The notes beneath the pieces were generated by a model, which saw nothing but the letters and a program-made list of their open reading frames with translations, was not told the origin of the DNA and ran no database searches. Below, one piece after another: positions 1-9,895 of a DNA stretch of 51,000 nt (within the stretch, counting starts at the first letter, position 1; each line of letters starts with the position of its first letter). Position numbers and translations under genes: made by a program. Source of the stretch: Owenia fusiformis (lineage: Eukaryota > Annelida > Polychaeta > Sabellida > Oweniidae); NCBI GenBank assembly GCA_903813345.2, contig CAIIXF020000804.1:1-51000 (forward strand), written 5' to 3'.

Positions 1-210
1 TGTAGCTAGCGTAGCCACAGCATGCATGTTCCTTAGGTTTCCTCTATACACTATGTAGTAGCGTACCAAGTGTAGCTAGTGGAGCCACTGAATGCATGCT
101 CCTAGGCTTACATCCAGACTCTGTGTAGCAGCGTAGTCGTTGTAGCTATCGTAGCCACTGAAGGCCTGCTCCTAGGGTTACATCCAGACCCTGTGTAGCA
201 GCGTAGCGAG

Positions 211-280
211 TGTAGCTAGCGTAGCCACAGCATGCATGTTCCTTAGGTTTCCTCTATACACTATGTAGTAGCGTACCCAG
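211..280. repeat. Class A monomer (exemplar), 70 bp
   Basis: This is the reference class A monomer. It starts TGTAGCTAGCGTAGCC, has the core ACAGCATGCATGTTCC, then TTAGGTTTCCTCTATACAC, and ends GTAGTAGCGTACCCAG. G+C is 33 of 70. It holds the palindromes GCTAGC and CATGCATG. Class A has recognisable subtypes by the bases after GTAG: CCACAGC (commonest), CCGCAGC, CCAAAGC, CCAAGC (69 bp), CTACAGC and CCCACAGC. These subtypes make good landmarks for aligning the higher-order copies. Class A differs from class B mainly in the central 25 bases; the first 10 and most of the last 20 are shared. Confidence 0.95.
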
Positions 281-350
281 TGTAGCTAGCGGAGCCACTG
301 AATGCATGCTCCTAGGCTTACATCCAGACCCTGTGTAGCAGCGTAGCGAG
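281..350. repeat. Class B monomer (exemplar), 70 bp
   Basis: This is the reference class B monomer. It usually starts TGTAGCTAGCGGAGCC when it follows an A monomer ending ACCCAG. It then reads ACTGAATGCATGCTCC, TAGGCTTACATCCAGACC, and ends TGTGTAGCAGCGTAGCGAG. G+C is 39 of 70. It contains overlapping palindromic hexamers ATGCAT and GCATGC, and CCTAGG. It agrees with class A at 54 of 70 positions and with class C at 62 of 70. Tail variants are TAGCGAG, TAGTCAT, TAGTGAG and TACCCAG. Confidence 0.95.
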
Positions 351-367
351 TGTAGCTAGCGTAGCCA
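334..367. repeat. Ancestral 17-bp direct repeat across the monomer junction
   Basis: The last 17 bases of one monomer (TGTAGCAGCGTAGCGAG, 334-350) and the first 17 of the next (TGTAGCTAGCGTAGCCA, 351-367) are imperfect direct repeats; aligned with one-base gaps they share the TGTAGC and AGCGTAGC words. The same pair, more diverged, flanks every monomer junction in the window. This suggests that the 70-bp unit grew from shorter GTAGC-rich repeats. The visible similarity is direct; the growth model is inference. Confidence 0.7.
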
Positions 368-420
368 CTGAAGGCCTGCTCCTAGGCTTACATCCAGACC
401 CTGTGTAGCAGCGTAGTCAT

Positions 421-490
421 TGTAGCTAGCGTAGCCACTGAAGGCCTACTCCTAGGGTTACATCCAGACCCTGTGTAGCAGCGTAGTCAT
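421..490. repeat. Class C monomer (exemplar), 70 bp
   Basis: This is the reference class C monomer. It starts TGTAGCTAGCGTAGCC, then ACTGAAGGCCTACTCC and TAGGGTTACATCCAGACC, and here ends GTAGTCAT. G+C is 37 of 70. It gains the palindrome AGGCCT in place of ATGCAT. Subtypes differ after AAGG: CCTGCT, CCTACT, CCTTCT and CATGCT; the last looks like a B/C hybrid. Class C often occurs in runs of two to four, unlike A and B, which tend to alternate. Runs are visible at 351-565 and at 5486-5835. Confidence 0.93.
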
Positions 491-565
491 TGTAGCTAGC
501 GTAGCCACTGAAGGCCTACTCCTAGGGTTACATCCAGACCAGACCCTGTGTAGCAGCGTAGTGAG
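491..565. repeat. 75-bp monomer with 5-bp CAGAC duplication (exemplar)
   Basis: This class C monomer carries a 5-bp duplication, reading ATCCAGACCAGACCCTG where other monomers read ATCCAGACCCTG. I count 54 such monomers in the window, ten per 10,128-bp copy and nineteen in the first 17,296-bp copy. All that I checked are on the same background, class C with GGCCTACTCC. The tail after the insertion is usually TAGTGAG, sometimes TAGTCAT or TAGCGAG. Other sites lie near 2924, 3906, 4404, 5037, 5461, 6376, 6804, 8346, 8634 and 8987, and at the corresponding places in later copies. Confidence 0.9.
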
Positions 566-775
566 TGTAGCTAGCGTAGCCACAGCATGCATGTTCCTTA
601 GGTTTCCTCTATACACTATGTAGTAGCGTACCCAGTGTAGCTAGCGGAGCCACTGAATGCATGCTCCTAGGCTTACATCCAGACCCTGTGTAGCAGCGTA
701 GCGAGTGTAGCTAGCGTAGCCACAGCATGCATGTTCCTTAGGTTTCCTCTATACACTATGTAGTAGCGTACCCAG

Positions 776-845
776 TGTAGCTCGCGGAGCCACTGAATGC
801 ATGCTCCTAGGCTTACATCCAGACTCTGTGTAGCAGCGTAGTCGT
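776..845. repeat. Class B monomer with unique CTCGC start
   Basis: This monomer starts TGTAGCTCGCGGAGCC; the C at 783 destroys both the GCTAGC palindrome and its TAG stop. I saw no other monomer with this base. It otherwise has the rare GACTCTG and TAGTCGT features of the diagnostic B-C pair seen at 71-210, but the following C monomer (846) has the ordinary CTAGC start. It is probably a private substitution in this copy. Confidence 0.75.
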
Positions 846-1055
846 TGTAGCTAGCGTAGCCACTGAAGGCCTGCTCCTAGGGTTACATCCAGACCCTGTG
901 TAGCAGCGTAGCGAGTGTAGCTAGCGTAGCCACAGCATGCATGTTCCTTAGGTTTCCTCTATACACTATGTAGTAGCGTACCCAGTGTAGCTAGCGGAGC
1001 CACTGAATGCATGCTCCTAGGCTTACATCCAGACCCTGTGTAGCAGCGTAGCGAG

Positions 1056-1124
1056 TGTAGCTAGCGTAGCCAAGCATGCATGTTCCTTAGGTTTCCTCTA
1101 TCCACTATGTAGTAGCGTACCCAG
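1056..1124. repeat. 69-bp class A monomer (one base deleted)
   Basis: This is an A monomer that reads GTAGCCAAGCATGC, one base shorter than GTAGCCACAGCATGC, and TATCCAC instead of TATACAC. Seven such monomers exist in the window, starting at 1056, 9855, 11184, 19983, 30337, 37279 and 47633. The copies at 1056 and 11184 have TTTCCTC. The other five have TTTCTTC. This extra substitution separates two lineages of the marker and shows which blocks were copied from which. Confidence 0.9.
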
Positions 1125-1950
1125 TGTAGCTAGCGGAGCCACTGAATGCATGCTCCTAGGCTAACATCCAGACCCTGTGTAGCAGCGTACCCAGTGTAGC
1201 TAGCGGAGCCACTGAATGCATGCTCCTAGGCTTACATCCAGACCCTGTGTAGCAGCGTAGTCATTGTAGCTAGCGTAGCCACTTAAGGCCTGCTCCTAGG
1301 GTTACATCCAGACCCTGTGTAGCAGCGTAGCGAGTGTAGCTAGCGTAGCCACAGCATGCATGTTCCTTAGGTTTCCTCTATACACTATGTAGTAGCGTAC
1401 CCAGTGTAGCTAGCGGAGCCACTGAATGCATGCTCCTAGGCTTACATCCAGACCCTGTGTAGCAGCGTAGTGAGTGTAGCTAGCGTAGCCACAGCATGCA
1501 TGTTCCTTAGGTTTCCTCTATACACTATGTAGTAGCGTACCCAGTGTAGCTAGCGTAGCCACAGCATGCATGTTCCTTAGGTTTCCTCTATACACTATGT
1601 AGTAGCGCACCCAGTGTAGCTAGCGTTGCCACTGAAGGCCTGCTCCTAGGGTTACATCCAGACCCTGTGTAGCAGCGTAGCGAGTGTAGCTAGCGTAGCC
1701 ACTGAAGGCCTGCTCCTAGGGTTACATCCAGACCCTGTGTAGCAGCGTAGCGAGTGTAGCTAGCGTAGCCGCAGCATGCATGTTCCTTAGGTTTCCTCTA
1801 TACACTATGTAGTAGCGTACCCAGTGTAGCTAGCGGAGCCACTGAATGCATGCTCCTAGGCTTACATCCAGACCCTGTGTAGCAGCGTACCCAGTGTAGC
1901 TAGCGGAGCCACTTAATGCATGCTCCTAGGCTTACATCCAGACCCTGTGT

Positions 1951-1966
1951 TGCAGTGTCGCGAGTG
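1951..1966. repeat. Marker tract TGCAGTGTCG (exemplar)
   Basis: At a monomer end the sequence reads TGTTGCAGTGTCGCGAG where the norm is TGTAGCAGCGTAGCGAG, three substitutions together. The tract occurs at 1951, 10750, 12079, 20878, 31232, 38174 and 48528. The spacings are 8,799, 1,329, 8,799, 10,354, 6,942 and 10,354 bp, which lay out the whole higher-order structure of the window in one marker. Confidence 0.9.
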
Positions 1967-4900
1967 TAGCTAGCGTAGCCACAGCATGCATGTTCCTTAG
2001 GTTTCCTCTATACACTATGTAGTAGCGTACCCAGTGTAGCTAGCGGAGCCACTGAATGCATGCTCCTAGGCTTACATCCAGACCCTGTGTAGCAGCGTAG
2101 CGAGTGTAGCTAGCGTAGCCACTGAAGGCATGCTCCTAGGGTTACATCCAGACCCTGTGTAGCAGCGTAGCGAGTGTAGCTAGCGTAGCCACAGCATGCA
2201 TGTTCCTTAGGTTTCCTCTATACACTATGTAGTAGCGTACCCAGTGTAGCTAGCGGAGCCACTGAATGCATGCTCCTAGGCTTACATCCAGACCCTGTGT
2301 AGCAGCGTAGCGAGTGTAGCTAGCGTAGCCACAGCATGCATGTTCCTTAGGTTTCCTCTATACACTATGTAGTAGCGTACCCAGTGTAGCTAGTGGAGCC
2401 ACTGAATGCATGCTCCTAGGCTTACATCCAGACTCTGTGTAGCAGCGTAGTCGTTGTAGCTATCGTAGCCACTGAAGGCCTGCTCCTAGGGTTACATCCA
2501 GACCCTGTGTAGCAGCGTAGCGAGTGTAGCTAGCGTAGCCACAGCATGCATGTTCCTTAGGTTTCCTCTATACACTATGTAGTAGCGTACCCAGTGTAGC
2601 TAGCGGAGCCACTGAATGCATGCTCCTAGGCTTACATCCAGACTCTGTGTAGCAGCGTAGCGAGTGTAGCTAGCGGAGCCACTGAATGCATGCTCCTAGG
2701 GTTACATCCAGACCCTGTGTAGCAGCGTAGCGAGTGTAGCTAGCGTAGCCACTGAAGGCCTGCTCCTAGGCTTACATCCAGACCCTGTGTAGCAGCGTAG
2801 TCATTGTAGCTAGCGTAGCCACTGAAGGCCTACTCCTAGGGTTACATCCAGACCCTGTGTAGCAGCGTAGTCATTGTAGCTAGCGTAGCCACTGAAGGCC
2901 TACTCCTAGGGTTACATCCAGACCAGACCCTGTGTAGCAGCGTAGTGAGTGTAGCTAGCGTAGCCACAGCATGCATGTTCCTTAGGTTTCCTCTATACAC
3001 TATGTAGTAGCGTAGCGAGTGTAGCTAGCGTAGCCACTGAATGCATGCTCCTAGGCTTACATCCAGACCCTGTGTAGCAGCGTAGCGAGTGTAGCTAGCG
3101 TAGCCACAGCATGCATGTTCCTTAGGTTTCCTCTATACACTATGTAGTAGCGTACCCAGTGTAGCTAGCGTACCCACAGCATGCATGTTCCTTAGGTTTC
3201 CTCTATACACTATGTAGTAGCGCACCCAGTGTAGCTAGCGTTGCCACTGAAGGCCTGCTCCTAGGGTTACATCCAGACCCTGTGTAGCAGCGTAGCGAGT
3301 GTAGCTAGCGTAGCCACTGAAGGCCTGCTCCTAGGGTTACATCCAGACCCTGTGTAGCAGCGTAGCGAGTGTAGCTAGCGTAGCCGCAGCATGCATGTTC
3401 CTTAGGTTTCCTCTATACACTATGTAGTAGCGTACCCAGTGTAGCTAGCGGAGCCACTGAATGCATGCTCCTAGGCTTACATCCAGACCCTGTGTAGCAG
3501 CGTACCCAGTGTAGCTAGCGGAGCCACTTAATGCATGCTCCTAGGCTTACATCCAGACCCTGTGTAGCAGCGTAGCGAGTGTAGCTAGCGTAGCCGCAGC
3601 ATGCATGTTCCTTAGGTTTCCTCTATACACTATGTAGTAGCGTACCCAGTGTAGCTAGCGGAGCCACTGAATGCATGCTCCTAGGCTTACATCCAGACCC
3701 TGTGTAGCAGCGTTGTCATTGTAGCTAGCGTAGCCACTGAAGGCCTACTCCTAGGGTTACATCCAGACCCTGTGTAGCAGTGTAGCGAGTGTAGCTAGCG
3801 TAGCCACTGAAGGCCTGCTCCTAGGCTTACATCCAGACCCTGTGTAGCAGCGTAGTCATTGTAGCTAGCGTAGCCACTGAAGGCCTACTCCTAGGGTTAC
3901 ATCCAGACCAGACCCTGTGTAGCAGCGTAGTGAGTGTAGCTAGCGTAGCCACAGCATGCATGTTCCTTAGGTTTCCTCTATACACTATGTAGTAGCGTAC
4001 CCAGTGTAGCTAGCGGAGCCACTGAATGCATGCTCCTAGGCTTACATCCAGACCCTGTGTAGCAGCGTAGTCATTGTAGCTAGCGTAGCCACTTAAGGCC
4101 TGCTCCTAGGGTTACATCCAGACCCTGTGTAGCAGCGTAGCGAGTGTAGCTAGCGTAGCCGCAGCATGCATGTTCCTTAGGTTTCCTCTATACACTATGT
4201 AGTAGCGTACCCAGTGTAGCTAGCGTAGCCACAGCATGCATGTTCCTGAGGTTTCCTCTATACACTATGTAGTAGCGTACCCAGTGTAGCTAGCGTAGCC
4301 ACTGAAGGCATGCTCCTAGGGTTACATCCAGACCCTGTGTAGCAGCGTAGTCATTGTAGCTAGCGTAGCCACTGAAGGCCTACTCCTAGGGTTACATCCA
4401 GACCAGACCCTGTGTAGCAGCGTAGTGAGTGTAGCTAGCGTAGCCACAGCATGCATGTTCCTTAGGTTTCCTCTATACACTATGTAGTAGCGTACCCAGT
4501 GTAGCTAGCGTAGCCACTGAAGGCATGCTCCTAGGGTTACATCCAGACCCTGTGTAGCAGCGTAGCGAGTGTAGCTAGCGTAGCCACAGCATGCATGTTC
4601 CTTAGGTTTCCTCTATACACTATGTAGTAGCGTACCCAGTGTAGCTAGCGTAGCCACTGAAGGCATGCTCCTAGGGTTACATCCAGACCCTGTGTAGCAG
4701 CGTAGCGAGTGTAGCTAGCGTAGCCACAGCATGCATGTTCCTTAGGTTTCCTCTGTACACTATGTAGTAGCGTACCCAGTGTACCTAGCGGAGCCACTGA
4801 ATGCATGCTCCTAGGCTTACATCCAGACCCTGTGTAGCAGCGTAGTCATTGTAGCTAGCGTAGCCACTGAAGGCCTACTCCTAGGGTTACATCCAGACCC

Positions 4901-7109
4901 TGTGTAGCAGCGTAGCGAGTGTAGCTAGCGTAGCCACTGAAGGCCTGCTCCTAGGCTTACATCCAGACCCTGTGTAGCAGCGTAGTCATTGTAGCTAGCG
5001 TAGCCACTGAAGGCCTACTCCTAGGGTTACATCCAGACCAGACCCTGTGTAGCAGCGTAGTGAGTGTAGCTAGCGTAGCCACAGCATGCATGTTCCTTAG
5101 GTTTCCTCTATACACTATGTAGTAGCGTACCCAGTGTAGCTAGCGGAGCCACTGAATGCATGCTCCTAGGCTTACATCCAGACCCTGTGTAGCAGCGTAG
5201 CGAGTGTAGCTAGCGTAGCCGCAGCATGCATGTTCCTTAGGTTTCCTCTATACACTATGTAGTAGCGTACCCAGTGTAGCTAGCGTAGCCACAGCATGCA
5301 TGTTCCTTAGGTTTCCTCTATACACTATGTAGTAGCGTACCCAGTGTAGCTAGCGTAGCCACTGAAGGCCTGCTCCTAGGGTTACATCCAGACCCTGTGT
5401 AGCAGCGTAGTCATTGTAGCTAGCGTAGCCACTGAAGGCCTACTCCTAGGGTTACATCCAGACCAGACCCTGTGTAGCAGCGTAGTCATTGTAGCTAGCG
5501 TAGCCACTGAAGGCCTACTCCTAGGGTTACATCCAGACCCTGTGTAGCAGCGTAGCGAGTGTAGCTAGCGTAGCCACTGAAGGCCTGCTCCTAGGCTTAC
5601 ATCCAGACCCTGTGTAGCAGCGTAGTCATTGTAGCTAGCGTAGCCACTGAAGGCCTTCTCCTAGGGTTACATCCAGACCCTGTGTAGCAGCGTAGTCATT
5701 GTAGCTAGCGTAGCCACTGAAAGCCTGCTCCTAGGGTTACATCCAGACCCTGTGTAGCAGCGTAGTCATTGTAGCTAGCGTAGCCACTGAATGCATGCTC
5801 CTAGGGTTACATCCAGACCCTGTGTAGCAGCGTAGCGAGTGTAGCTAGCGTAGCCGCAGCATGCATGTTCCTTAGGTTTCCTCTATACACTATGTAGTAG
5901 CGTACCCAGTGTAGCTAGCGTAGCCACAGCATGCATGTTCCTTAGGTTTCCTCTATACACTATGTAGTAGCGTACCCAGTGTAGCTAGCGGAGCCACTGA
6001 ATGCATGCTCCTAGGCTTACATCCAGACCCTGTGTAGCAGCGTAGTCATTGTAGCTAGCGTAGCCACTGAAGGCCTTCTCCTAGGGTTACATCCAGACCC
6101 TGTGTAGCAGCGTAGCGAGTGTAGCTAGCGTAGCCGCAGCATGCATGTTCCTTAGGTTTCCTCTATACACTATGTAGTAGCGTACCCAGTGTAGCTAGCG
6201 TAGCCACAGCATGCATGTTCCTGAGGTTTCCTCTATACACTATGTAGTAGCGTACCCAGTGTAGCTAGCGTAGCCACTGAAGGCATGCTCCTAGGGTTAC
6301 ATCCAGACCCTGTGTAGCAGCGTAGTCATTGTAGCTAGCGTAGCCACTGAAGGCCTACTCCTAGGGTTACATCCAGACCAGACCCTGTGTAGCAGCGTAG
6401 TGAGTGTAGCTAGCGTAGCCACAGCATGCATGTTCCTTAGGTTTCCTCTATACACTATGTAGTAGCGTACCCAGTGTAGCTAGCGGAGCCACTGAATGCA
6501 TGCTCCTAGGCTTACATCCAGACCCTGTGTAGCAGCGTAGCGAGTGTAGCTAGCGTAGCCGCAGCATGCATGTTCCTTAGGTTTCCTCTATACACTATGT
6601 AGTAGCGTACCCAGTGTAGCTAGCGTAGCCACAGCATGCATGTTCCTTAGGTTTCCTCTATACACTATGTAGTAGCGTACCCAGTGTAGCTAGCGTAGCC
6701 ACTGAAGGCATGCTCCTAGGGTTACATCCAGACCCTGTGTAGCAGCGTAGTCATTGTAGCTAGCGTAGCCACTGAAGGCCTACTCCTAGGGTTACATCCA
6801 GACCAGACCCTGTGTAGCAGCGTAGTCATTGTAGCTAGCGTAGCCACTGAAGGCCTACTCCTAGGGTTACATCCAGACCCTGTGTAGCAGCGTAGCGAGT
6901 GTAGCTAGCGTAGCCACTGAAGGCCTGCTCCTAGGCTTACATCCAGACCCTGTGTAGCAGCGTAGTCATTGTAGCTAGCGTAGCCACTGAAGGCCTTCTC
7001 CTAGGGTTACATCCAGACCCTGTGTAGCAGCGTTGTCATTGTAGCTAGCGTAGGCACTGAATGCATGCTCCTAGGGTTACATCCAGATCCTGTGTAGCAG
7101 CGTAGCTAG

Positions 7110-7179
7110 TGTAGCTAGCGTAGCCACAGCATGCATGTTCCTTATGTTTCCTCTATACACTATGTAGTAGCGTACCCAG
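7110..7179. repeat. Marker A monomer with CTTATG (exemplar)
   Basis: This A monomer reads CCTTATGTTTCC in place of CCTTAGGTTTCC and is preceded by a monomer with GATCCTG and the tail TAGCTAG. The same cluster of rare bases occurs at monomer starts 17238, 25827, 34534 and 43123. Intervals between the markers are 10,128, 8,589, 8,707 and 8,589 bp; the last two pairs add to 17,296. The next B monomer has the block ATGCCAACTCGTAGG, also rare. Confidence 0.88.
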
Positions 7180-9895
7180 TGTAGCTAGCGGAGCCACTGA
7201 ATGCCAACTCGTAGGCTTACATCCAGACCCTGTGTAGCAGCGTAGCGAGTGTAGCTAGCGTAGCCAAAGCATGCATGTTCCTTAGGTTTCCTCTATACAC
7301 TATGTAGTAGCGTACCCAGTGTAGCTAGCGGAGCCACTGAATGCATGCTCCTAGGGTTACATCCAGACCCTGTGTAGCAGCGTAGCGAGTGTAGCTAGCG
7401 TAGCCAAAGCATGCATGTTCCTTAGGTTTCCTCTATACACTATGTAGTAGCGTACCCAGTGTAGCTAGCGGAGCCACTGAATGCATGCTCCTAGGGTTAC
7501 ATCCAGACCCTGTGTAGCAGCGTAGCGAGTGTAGCTAGCGTAGCCACAGCATGCATGTTCCTTAGGTTTCCTCTATACACTATGTAGTAGCGTACCCAGT
7601 GTAGCTAGCGGAGCCACTGAATGCATGCTCCTAGGGTTACATCCAGACCCTGTGTAGCAGCGTAGCGAGTGTAGCTAGCGTAGCCGCAGCATGCATGTTC
7701 CTTAGGTTTCCTCTATACACTATGTAGTAGCGTACCCAGTGTAGCTAGCGGAGCCACTGAATGCATGCTCCTAGGCTTACATCCAGACCCTGTGTAGCTG
7801 CGTAGCGAGTGTAGCTACCGTAGCCACAGCATGCATGTTCCTTAGGTTTCCTCTATACACTATGTAGTAGCGTACCCAGTGTAGCTAGCGGAGCCACTGA
7901 ATGCATGCTCCTAGGGTTACATCCAGACCCTGTGTAGCAGCGTAGTCATTGTAGCTAGCGTAGCCACTGAAGGCCTGCTCCTAGGGTTACATCCAGACCC
8001 TGTGTAGCAGCGTAGCGAGTGTAGCTAGCGTAGCCACAGCATGCATGTTCCTTAGGTTTCCTCTATACACTATGTAGTAGCGTACCCAGTGTAGCTAGCG
8101 GAGCCACTGAAGGCATGCTCCTAGGCTAACATCCAGACCCTGTGTAGCAGCGTACCCAGTGTAGCTAGCGGAGCCACTAAATGCATGCTCCTAGGCTTAC
8201 ATCCAGACCCTGTGTAGCAGCGTAGTCATTGTAGCTAGCGTAGCCACTGAAGGCCTACTCCTAGGGTTACATCCAGACCCTGTGTAGCAGCGTAGTCATT
8301 GTAGCTAGCGTAGCCACTGAAGGCCTACTCCTAGGGTTACATCCAGACCAGACCCTGTGTAGCAGCGTAGTGAGTGTAGCTAGCGTAGCCGCAGCATGCA
8401 TGTTCCTTAGGTTTCCTCTATACACTATGTAGTAGCGTACCCAGTGTAGCTAGCGTAGCCACAGCATGCATGTTCCTTAGGTTTCCTCTATACACTATGT
8501 AGTAGCGTACCCAGTGTAGCTAGCGTAGCCACTGAAGGCCTGCTCCTAGGGTTACATCCAGACCCTGTGTAGCAGCGTAGTCATTGTAGCTAGCGTAGCC
8601 ACTGAAGGCCTACTCCTAGGGTTACATCCAGACCAGACCCTGTGTAGCAGCGTAGCGAGTGTAGCTAGCGTAGCCACAGCATGCATGTTCCTTAGGTTTC
8701 CTCTATACACTATGTAGTAGCGTACCCAGTGTACCTAGCGGAGCCACTGAATGCATGCTCCTAGGCTTACATCCAGACCCTGTGTAGCAGCGTAGTCATT
8801 GTAGCTAGCGTAGCCACTGAAGGCCTACTCCTAGGGTTACATCCAGACCCTGTGTAGCAGCGTAGCGAGTGTAGCTAGCGTAGCCACTGAAGGCCTGCTC
8901 CTAGGCTTACATCCAGACCCTGTGTAGCAGCGTAGTCATTGTAGCTAGCGTAGCCACTGAAGGCCTACTCCTAGGGTTACATCCAGACCAGACCCTGTGT
9001 AGCAGCGTAGTGAGTGTAGCTAGCGTAGCTACAGCATGCATGTTCCTTAGGTTTCCTCTATACACTATGTAGTAGCGTACCCAGTGTAGCTAGCGGAGCC
9101 ACTGAATGCATGCTCCTAGGCTTACATCCAGACCCTGTGTAGCAGCGTAGCGAGTGTAGCTAGCGTAGCCGCAGCATGCATGTTCCTTAGGTTTCCTCTA
9201 TACACTATGTAGTAGCGTACCCAGTGTAGCTAGCGTAGCCACAGCATGCATGTTCCTTAGGTTTCCTCTATACACTATGTAGTAGCGTACCCAGTGTAGC
9301 TAGCGTAGCCACTGAAGGCATGCTCCTAGGGTTACATCCAGACCCTGTGTAGCAGCGTAGCGAGTGTAGCTAGCGTAGCCGCAGCATGCATGTTCCTTAG
9401 GTTTCCTCTATACACTATGTAGTAGCGTACCCAGTGTAGCTAGCGTAGCCACAGCATGCATGTTCCTTAGGTTTCCTCTATACACTATGTAGTAGCGTAC
9501 CCAGTGTAGCTAGCGTAGCCACTGAAGGCATGCTCCTAGGGTTACATCCAGACCCTGTGTAGCAGCGTAGCGAGTGTAGCTAGCGTAGCCACAGCATGCA
9601 TGTTCCTTAGGTTTCCTCTATACACTATGTAGTAGCGTACCCAGTGTACCTAGCGGAGCCACTGAATGCATGCTCCTAGGCTTACATCCAGACCCTGTGT
9701 AGCAGCGTAGTCATTGTAGCTAGCGTAGCCACTGAAGGCCTACTCCTAGGGTTACATCCAGACCCTGTGTAGCAGCGTAGCGAGTGTAGCTAGCGTAGCC
9801 AATGAAGGCCTGCTCCTAGGCTTACATCCAGACCCTGTGTAGCAGCGTAGCGAGTGTAGCTAGCGTAGCCAAGCATGCATGTTCCTTAGGTTTCT

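Larger units (their letters stand above)
1..882. repeat. Leading array segment outside the 10.1-kb register
   Basis: This stretch precedes the first base (883) that matches at +10,128. It is built of the same A, B and C monomers, in the order A, B, C, A, B, C, C, C(75 bp), A, B, A, B, C. It carries two bases I saw nowhere else in the window: an A at position 68, where the class A tail reads ACCAAG instead of ACCCAG, and a C at 783, where the monomer start reads TGTAGCTCGC instead of TGTAGCTAGC. The B-C pair at 71-210 (start GCTAGTGG, then GACTCTG, then GCTATC) is a rare diagnostic pair that recurs at 2388, 12516, 21242 and later. This segment probably continues an older part of the array lying upstream of the window. 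Confidence 0.8.

Noticed and set aside
241-265. TATA-box-like CTCTATACAC in class A
   Set aside because: It is present in every A monomer with no initiator, no downstream gene and no difference between copies. A promoter cannot be supported from sequence alone.
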